64,000 bases of DNA from an uncultured Corynebacterium sp. (GTDB taxonomy: Bacteria > Actinomycetota > Actinomycetes > Mycobacteriales > Mycobacteriaceae). The position numbers and the translations under genes were made by a program. Below, piece by piece: positions 57,855 through 64,000 of this stretch. Within the stretch, counting starts at the first letter, position 1, and each line of letters starts with the position of its first letter. The notes beneath the pieces were generated by a model that searched no databases, was not told the origin of the DNA, and saw nothing but the letters and a program-made list of their open reading frames with translations. Location of the stretch: positions 1 to 64,000 of the forward strand of contig NZ_CAMICL010000009.1 of the NCBI RefSeq assembly GCF_946221105.1, given 5' to 3'.

Positions 57855-59291
57855 ATGCAGCAGCACAAGACCAACGAGGGCGCGCTGTGGGGCGGCCGCT
57901 TCTCCGGCGGCCCCTCGGAGGCGATGTTCGCCCTGTCCGTGTCCACGCACTTCGACTGGGTGCTCGCACCCTACGACGTGCTGGCGTCCAAAGCACACGC
58001 GAAGGTGCTCAATAGGGCAGGTTTGCTTAGCGACGAAGACCTCACGGTGATGCTCGACGGCCTCGACAAACTCGGCCGCGATGTCGCCGACGGCTCGTTC
58101 GGCCCGCTGCCCACCGACGAGGACGTGCACGGCGCGATGGAGCGCGGCCTGATCGACCGCGTCGGGCCTGAGGTCGGCGGTCGCCTGCGCGCGGGCCGTT
58201 CCCGCAACGACCAGGTCGCCGCGATGTTCCGCATGTGGCTGCGAGATGCACTCCGCGGTGTGGCCCAGGACGTGTCTGACCTGATCGACGCGATTGCCCA
58301 GCAGGCCGAGGCCCACCCGGACGCGATCATGCCGGGCAAGACCCACTTCCAGGCTGCGCAGCCGATCCTGCTCGCGCACTCCCTGTTGGCCCACGCCCAG
58401 CCGCTGCTGCGCGACCTGGAACGCATCCAGGACGCGGACAAGCGCCTCGCGGTCTCGCCGTACGGCTCCGGTGCGCTGGCAGGTTCCTCGCTGCACCTGG
58501 ACCCGGAGGCGATCGCCGAGGAGCTCGGCTTCGACTCCGCCACCGACAACTCACTCGACGGCACCGCCTCGCGCGATTTCGCGGCAGAGTCGGCGTACGT
58601 GCTAGCGCAGATCGCCATCGACGTCTCCCGCTTCGCCGAGGAGATCATCGCCTGGTCCACGCCTGAGTTCGGCTACGTCACGCTGCACGACGCGTGGTCC
58701 ACGGGCTCGTCGATCATGCCGCAGAAGAAGAACCCGGACGTGCCGGAGCTCGCCCGCGGCAAGGCTGGACGCTTGATTGGCAACCTCACCGGGCTGCTGG
58801 CCACCCTCAAGGCCATGCCGCTGGCGTACAACCGTGACCTCCAGGAGGACAAGGAGCCGCTGGTGGACTCGGTGACCCAGCTGTCCATCCTCCTGCCGGC
58901 GTTCACTGGCCTGGTGTCCACGCTGACGTTCCACGAGGACCGCATGCGCGAGCTCGCCCCGGCAGGCTTCACGCTGGCAACGGATCTGGCCGAGTGGATG
59001 GTGCGCCAGGGCGTGCCGTTCCGCGAAGCCCACGAGGCCTCCGGCGCCTGCGTCCGCATCGCGGAATCCCGCGGCGTGGATTTGGTCGACCTCACGGACG
59101 AGGAACTGCAAAGCGTCGATAAGCGATTGCTCCCTGAGGTCCGCGAGGTGCTCACCGTCGACGGCGCGGTGGCATCCCGCGACACCCGCGGCGGCACCGC
59201 ACGCCCGCGAGTGGAGGAGCAGCGCGAGCGTGTGCGCGAGGCGAATAAGGCCGCGCGCGAGTGGGCGACAACGCCGGTGCGCGCGCAATAG
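57855..59291 (+). CDS. argH: argininosuccinate lyase
   Basis: ArgH releases arginine and fumarate. The fumarase/aspartase superfamily signature GSSIMPQKKNPD (catalytic serine loop) is near residue 278, and RSRNDQVA and THFQAAQPI are conserved substrate-binding segments. 478 residues. Last gene of the arginine cluster. A CGTCGATAAGC word lies at 59114. Confidence 0.97.
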   Translation: MQQHKTNEGALWGGRFSGGPSEAMFALSVSTHFDWVLAPYDVLASKAHAKVLNRAGLLSDEDLTVMLDGLDKLGRDVADGSFGPLPTDEDVHGAMERGLIDRVGPEVGGRLRAGRSRNDQVAAMFRMWLRDALRGVAQDVSDLIDAIAQQAEAHPDAIMPGKTHFQAAQPILLAHSLLAHAQPLLRDLERIQDADKRLAVSPYGSGALAGSSLHLDPEAIAEELGFDSATDNSLDGTASRDFAAESAYVLAQIAIDVSRFAEEIIAWSTPEFGYVTLHDAWSTGSSIMPQKKNPDVPELARGKAGRLIGNLTGLLATLKAMPLAYNRDLQEDKEPLVDSVTQLSILLPAFTGLVSTLTFHEDRMRELAPAGFTLATDLAEWMVRQGVPFREAHEASGACVRIAESRGVDLVDLTDEELQSVDKRLLPEVREVLTVDGAVASRDTRGGTARPRVEEQRERVREANKAAREWATTPVRAQ

Positions 59292-59340
59292 TTCGTCGAT
59301 TGCGGCGCGCATGTCGGCCCGGCCATTTAGCATGTGAGCT

Positions 59341-60528
59341 ATGAGTGTGCCGAGCAGCCATGACGCCAAGCCCCGGGGACGGAAAGTCTCCGTGGTGCTT
59401 GGCGTCATTTTAGTTGGGGTGGTTATCGCCGCCGTCGCGCTGGGACGGGGGCTGTTGCCCTTCGGTGGCGGCGACAGCGACGAAGGCGGCGGGGGAGCGG
59501 CCGGCGAGTCCGGCGGCAAGTTGACGCAGCTGCACGGCGTCATCGGATCGGAGAAGCGGGCCTACTTCGAAGATCCCGAGGTGGTGGCTCGGCTGGAGGA
59601 GCTGGGGTACAGCGTCAGCGTCACCACGGCCGGCTCGCGCCAGATTGCCACCACCACGGATATTGCGGAGCAGGACTTCGTCTTCCCTTCCTCGGCTCCG
59701 GCGACGCAGAAGGTGCGCGAGCAGGGTAGCGGCTACTCCGTGGACTTCCCGTTCTTCACGCCGATGGCGGTGGCGAGCTGGAAGCCGATCGCCGACCTCC
59801 TTGTGGCGGAAGGTGTGGTCAGCGAGCAAAACGGCGTCTACACCCTGGATGTGAACGCTTACATGGACCTGGCCCGCTCCGGAAAGCGTTGGCGGGACCT
59901 GGGCGAGGCGTACCCGTCGCCACGCAATGTGCAGATCCGCTCCACCGACATCCGCACCTCCAACTCCGCGGCGATGTATCTGTCGCTGCTGGCGTGGGAG
60001 GTGGCCGAGCGCGACCCGGAGCGCGGAGGCGACGTCGGCTACCTCATCGACGAGATCGCCCCGTTCTTCACCGCGCAAGGGTATAGCGAGGCGTCCTCCT
60101 CGGGGCCGTTCACCGATTACCTGAGCCAGGGCATGGGGGCCGCGCCGATGGTGATGGTCTACGAGGCGCAGTTCTTGGGCGAGCAGATGCGCCCGAACTC
60201 CCGCATCCGCGACGACATGGTGCTGCTGCACTTGAGCCCCACCGTGCTCGCGAACCACGGCATCGTCGGCGTTTCGGCCGGCGGCAAGGAGCTCGGGCGC
60301 CTGCTGTCGAATGATCCGCAGCTGCAGCAGCTCGCCGCGCGCCACGGTTTCCGCCCCGCGAACTCCGGCAGCTTGGCGCAGGAACTCGAGGACCGCGGCC
60401 TCGACGCGCCATCCGATTACGTCAATTCCATCGACCCGCCCTCCTACGACAGGCTTGAGCAGCTCATCGACGGAGTGGGGCAACGCTACGCCGGAGCACC
60501 CGCGCCGGTGAAGGAGGACGACCAGTGA
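59341..60528 (+). CDS. membrane-anchored solute-binding-like protein
   Basis: A 395-residue protein with one N-terminal transmembrane anchor (VSVVLGVILVGVVIAAVALG, residues about 16-35), a Gly/Asp-rich linker (residues 42-58), then an extracytoplasmic domain that looks like a type 2 solute-binding fold (KLTQLHGVIGSEKRAYFED...). No catalytic motif is visible. It overlaps the next gene (GTGA), which carries a similar domain fused to a VWA domain, so the two may form a complex. TAGCAT (59328-59333) ends 7 nt before the ATG, a leaderless start. Confidence 0.78.
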   Translation: MSVPSSHDAKPRGRKVSVVLGVILVGVVIAAVALGRGLLPFGGGDSDEGGGGAAGESGGKLTQLHGVIGSEKRAYFEDPEVVARLEELGYSVSVTTAGSRQIATTTDIAEQDFVFPSSAPATQKVREQGSGYSVDFPFFTPMAVASWKPIADLLVAEGVVSEQNGVYTLDVNAYMDLARSGKRWRDLGEAYPSPRNVQIRSTDIRTSNSAAMYLSLLAWEVAERDPERGGDVGYLIDEIAPFFTAQGYSEASSSGPFTDYLSQGMGAAPMVMVYEAQFLGEQMRPNSRIRDDMVLLHLSPTVLANHGIVGVSAGGKELGRLLSNDPQLQQLAARHGFRPANSGSLAQELEDRGLDAPSDYVNSIDPPSYDRLEQLIDGVGQRYAGAPAPVKEDDQ

Positions 60529-62123
60529 AACGCCTTTTCGCGGCGCTCGCCGCATTGATGTCGCTCATGCTCGCGTCGTGCATCTCGCTCGACGGCGGCA
60601 CTTCCGGTTCCTCCGGTTCCGGGTCGGGCTCGGGCTCCGGCTCCGGTACGCCGGCCGACCTGACCATCGTCGCCGCGACCGAGCTGAAGGACCTGGAAGG
60701 GTTGGTCGATCAGGCCGCCAAGGACCTCGGCTTCTCTATCGACATGCAATTCCCCGGCGGCACCCTGGACAATTCGCAGACGCTCAAACGCGGCGACTTC
60801 GACGGGGAAGTGGACGCCACCTGGTTCGCTACCAACCGTTACGTCAACCTCATCGGCGCCACTGACAAGCTGGACGGCGAGACGAAGATCGCCACCAGCC
60901 CCGTCGCCTTCGGCGTGTGGGAGGACAGCGCCAAGCGCCTCGGCTGGGACACCAAGCAGCCCACGTGGGCGGAGTTCGCCGAGGCCGCGGAGGCCGGCGA
61001 ATTCAGCTTCGGCATGACCAACCCGCAGGCGTCCAACTCCGGCTTCTCCGCGCTGGTCGCCGTAGCCACCGCCCTTGCGGACACCGGCGACGCCATCGCG
61101 CCGGCAGATTTGGAGCGCGTCGGCCCGCGCCTCGAGCAGCTGTTCCAGGCGCAAACTATGGTCTCCGGGTCCTCCGGCTGGCTGGCCGAGGCGTTCGCCG
61201 ACGACCCCGGGCGCGCGGACGCGATCGTTAACTACGAGTCCACGCTCCACCAGATGCGTCAACAGGGCCAGCCCATCGAGGTCGTGGTTCCAGCGGACGG
61301 TGTGATCTCCGCGGATTACCCGCTGTCCGCGCTGGCGCAGCCGAAGAATGCGGACGCACGGGAGCGCGTCGAAAAGCTTGCGAATTGGCTCCTCGAGCAC
61401 CAGCCCGACATCGCGGACACCTTCCGCAGGCCGGTGGCTCAGGTGGACAATATGCCCGCGGAGATCGCGGACCAGCAGGTCATCGAGCTGCCGTTCCCCG
61501 CGAACGAGGGCGTGGTGAACGAGCTCCTGTACGCCTACGACAACTCCTACCGCCAGCCCGGCACCACCACGTTTGTGCTGGACACCTCGGGCTCCATGGA
61601 GGGCCAGCGCATCGCGTCGCTGAAAGACATCATGCATTCGCTTATCGACGGCTCCGCTTCCACCCTCACCGGCGACGTCTCCCTGCGCGACCGGGAGAAC
61701 GTCACGCTGCAGTCCTTCGACAGCCGGCCGAACGCCCCTGTCACCGCACGCTTCTCCCACGAGGATCCGGCTGCGGCCGCCGAGCTGACCAACTACGTGG
61801 ACGGGCTCAGCGCCAGCGGATCCACGGCGATGTACCAGACGCTGCTGGAAGCGCTGCGCGAGACGGATCCGGCCGGCGGGATTCCGTCGATAGTCTTGCT
61901 CAGCGACGGCCAAGACACTGTCGGCCCGCGCTTCTCCAAGTTCAAGGAGGAGTACGAGCGGCTGCCGGCCGCACAGCGCTCCGTACCGGTGTTCGTGATT
62001 CTCTACGGCGACGCCAGCGAATCGGAGATGCGCGAGCTGGCGGAGCTGACCGGCGGCGAGGTATTCGACGCGCTCGGCGGCGACCTCGCGGCGGCGTTTA
62101 AGGAGATCCGTGGCTTCCAATAA
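60525..62123 (+). CDS. lipoprotein with solute-binding-like and von Willebrand factor A domains
   Basis: A 532-residue lipoprotein: lipobox LASC (Cys19), a Gly/Ser linker (about residues 26-41), a binding-protein-like domain (about 45-320, LTIVAATELKDLEGLVDQ), then a VWA domain (about 345-530) with an intact MIDAS, LDTSGSMEG (D351-x-S-x-S) and LLSDGQDT. VWA domains bind protein partners through a metal ion. The start is GTG overlapping the previous stop. The C-terminus overlaps the next gene by 14 bases. Confidence 0.85.
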   Translation: MKRLFAALAALMSLMLASCISLDGGTSGSSGSGSGSGSGSGTPADLTIVAATELKDLEGLVDQAAKDLGFSIDMQFPGGTLDNSQTLKRGDFDGEVDATWFATNRYVNLIGATDKLDGETKIATSPVAFGVWEDSAKRLGWDTKQPTWAEFAEAAEAGEFSFGMTNPQASNSGFSALVAVATALADTGDAIAPADLERVGPRLEQLFQAQTMVSGSSGWLAEAFADDPGRADAIVNYESTLHQMRQQGQPIEVVVPADGVISADYPLSALAQPKNADARERVEKLANWLLEHQPDIADTFRRPVAQVDNMPAEIADQQVIELPFPANEGVVNELLYAYDNSYRQPGTTTFVLDTSGSMEGQRIASLKDIMHSLIDGSASTLTGDVSLRDRENVTLQSFDSRPNAPVTARFSHEDPAAAAELTNYVDGLSASGSTAMYQTLLEALRETDPAGGIPSIVLLSDGQDTVGPRFSKFKEEYERLPAAQRSVPVFVILYGDASESEMRELAELTGGEVFDALGGDLAAAFKEIRGFQ

Positions 62124-62760
62124 TCCTTCCGGCAACGCAGCCGCACGCTACTTCGCGTCGCGGAAAAATCAGGTTGGGCTGGTACTTGCCATCCTGGTGG
62201 TCGTGCTGCACCTAGTGGTGGGCATCGGCATCTACTGGCCGGTGGCGGCCCTCGCAGCCTACGGCGCGGGCGCGGCGCTGACCCCCGCCCGCAAACCCAA
62301 GGAGTTGCCGCCCCCGCCGGCGGAGCCCACCCCGGTGGTGCTGGAGCGGTCCCTGCAGGAGACCTCCAGACGTTTGGGCGGCGCCCGCCCGCCGCGCCAG
62401 GTGATTGGGCAGGCGCGTGCGCTCGAAGACACTGTCCGGTTTGTGCTCTCGGAATGGGAGCACTTGGAACCGACTCCGGAGCACCGCCAGACGATATGGA
62501 ATGTGGTGAAGGTGTACTACCCGGAGGTCGTCGACACGTATCTCGATGCCCCGCAGTACCGCGACGCCTCCGCGGTGCGGGTGGTCGTGGATTCGCTGAC
62601 CACGCTCACACGCGCGGCCGGACGGGTTCGGCAGGGCATCTTGGACGACAACCTGCGGGCGATGGACTCCCAAGCGCAGTTCCTGCGGGAGAAGCTCGGG
62701 GAGTTGCCCGGACTCGACGACAGCTACCGCGGCGGCGACGGGTACGATCCGAAACCATGA
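62110..62760 (+). CDS. membrane protein with XpaC-like cytoplasmic domain
   Basis: A 216-residue protein with a hydrophobic hairpin at about residues 22-60 (VGLVLAILVVVLHLVVGIGI, then VAALAAYGAGAAL), a proline-rich linker (PKELPPPPAEPTP) and a helical domain. The helical part faintly resembles the XpaC family, often encoded with TelA toxic-anion-resistance proteins; no telA is present here. The GTG start is inside the VWA gene, with AGGAG upstream, so the three envelope genes are one transcription unit. Confidence 0.7.
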   Translation: MASNNPSGNAAARYFASRKNQVGLVLAILVVVLHLVVGIGIYWPVAALAAYGAGAALTPARKPKELPPPPAEPTPVVLERSLQETSRRLGGARPPRQVIGQARALEDTVRFVLSEWEHLEPTPEHRQTIWNVVKVYYPEVVDTYLDAPQYRDASAVRVVVDSLTTLTRAAGRVRQGILDDNLRAMDSQAQFLREKLGELPGLDDSYRGGDGYDPKP

Positions 62761-62936
62761 GTCTGGATCCGAAGCTTCTCAGCGTCCTCGCGTGCCCCAA
62801 GGACAAGGGCCCGCTGGAGTACAACCAGGAAAAGCAACTCCTGGTCAACGAACGCCTCGGAATTGCCTATCGCATCGACGACGGCATCCCGGTTTTGCTC
62901 ATCGACGAAGCAGAGCCCTACACCCCAGCGAACTAG
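62757..62936 (+). CDS. Trm112 family protein
   Basis: A 59-residue protein beginning MSLDPKLLSVLACPKDKGPL, with the closing motif IPVLLIDEAEP, the complete pattern of bacterial Trm112/YcaR-like proteins. Eukaryotic Trm112 activates methyltransferases; the bacterial role is unclear. Only one CP motif cysteine is present, so the zinc site of longer members is absent. ATG 62757 overlaps the previous stop by 4 bases. tyrS follows after 12 nt. Confidence 0.92.
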   Translation: MSLDPKLLSVLACPKDKGPLEYNQEKQLLVNERLGIAYRIDDGIPVLLIDEAEPYTPAN

Positions 62937-62948
62937 AAGAAAGCGACC

Positions 62949-64000
<1,052 letters not shown>

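Noticed and set aside
56415..58496. A 693-codon frame antisense to argG/argH
   Set aside because: It lies opposite two well-conserved genes and carries no recognisable domain.

Overview
The window is chromosomal DNA of a high-GC Gram-positive bacterium. Gene order and protein sequences point firmly to Corynebacterium: thiL-ung-DAK2-recG-rsmD-coaD, polA-rpsA-coaE-uvrB-uvrA-infC-rpmI-rplT, pheST-argCJBDFRGH and tyrS. Corynebacterial -10 boxes (TAnnnT) lie 6-8 nt before many start codons, which implies many leaderless mRNAs. Both window ends cut genes: a DUF3515 protein on the left and tyrS on the right.

Layout. 1-7.6 kb holds core genes for thiamine phosphate metabolism, uracil repair, recombination, 16S rRNA methylation and CoA synthesis, plus a TSUP exporter. 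7.6-10.2 kb is a polar amino acid ABC importer. 10.3-13.4 kb carries a small secreted membrane-anchored protein, a MarR/MFS efflux pair with a palindromic operator, and an XRE regulator/membrane protein pair with an operator over its promoter. 13.5-14.8 kb contains two orphan small genes between two copies of an unexplained repeat; each copy ends in an intrinsic terminator on the minus strand. 15.1-22.9 kb is a defence island: an AlbA_2/Schlafen-type protein facing a single minus-strand operon of type III methylase, type III restriction helicase-nuclease, SLATT 2TM protein and CD-NTase (a CBASS-like pair downstream of a restriction system). A tRNA-Leu and polA close this region.

23.3-42.3 kb is mostly core (polA, rpsA, coaE, uvrB, uvrA, infC-rpmI-rplT) with two universal stress proteins, a HelD-type helicase, a DoxX-like protein with a repetitive lysine-rich tail and a metallo-hydrolase. 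infC appears to start at an AUC codon behind a long leader that contains an intrinsic terminator.

42.3-46.1 kb is the most striking locus: a histidine kinase, a 55-residue pre-peptide with a signal sequence and a two-cysteine 29-residue mature part, a LuxR-type response regulator and a large acidic secreted protein. An 11-12 bp box is shared by the regions upstream of the peptide and the secreted protein. It looks like a peptide-signalling or envelope-sensing module.

46.1-64 kb holds an rRNA methyltransferase, pheST, the complete arginine biosynthesis cluster with its repressor argR, a three-gene envelope cluster (solute-binding-like protein, binding-domain/VWA lipoprotein, small membrane protein), a Trm112-like protein and tyrS. 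An 11-mer, CGTCGATAAGC, occurs 11 times in the window, far above chance, and is absent from the accessory island.
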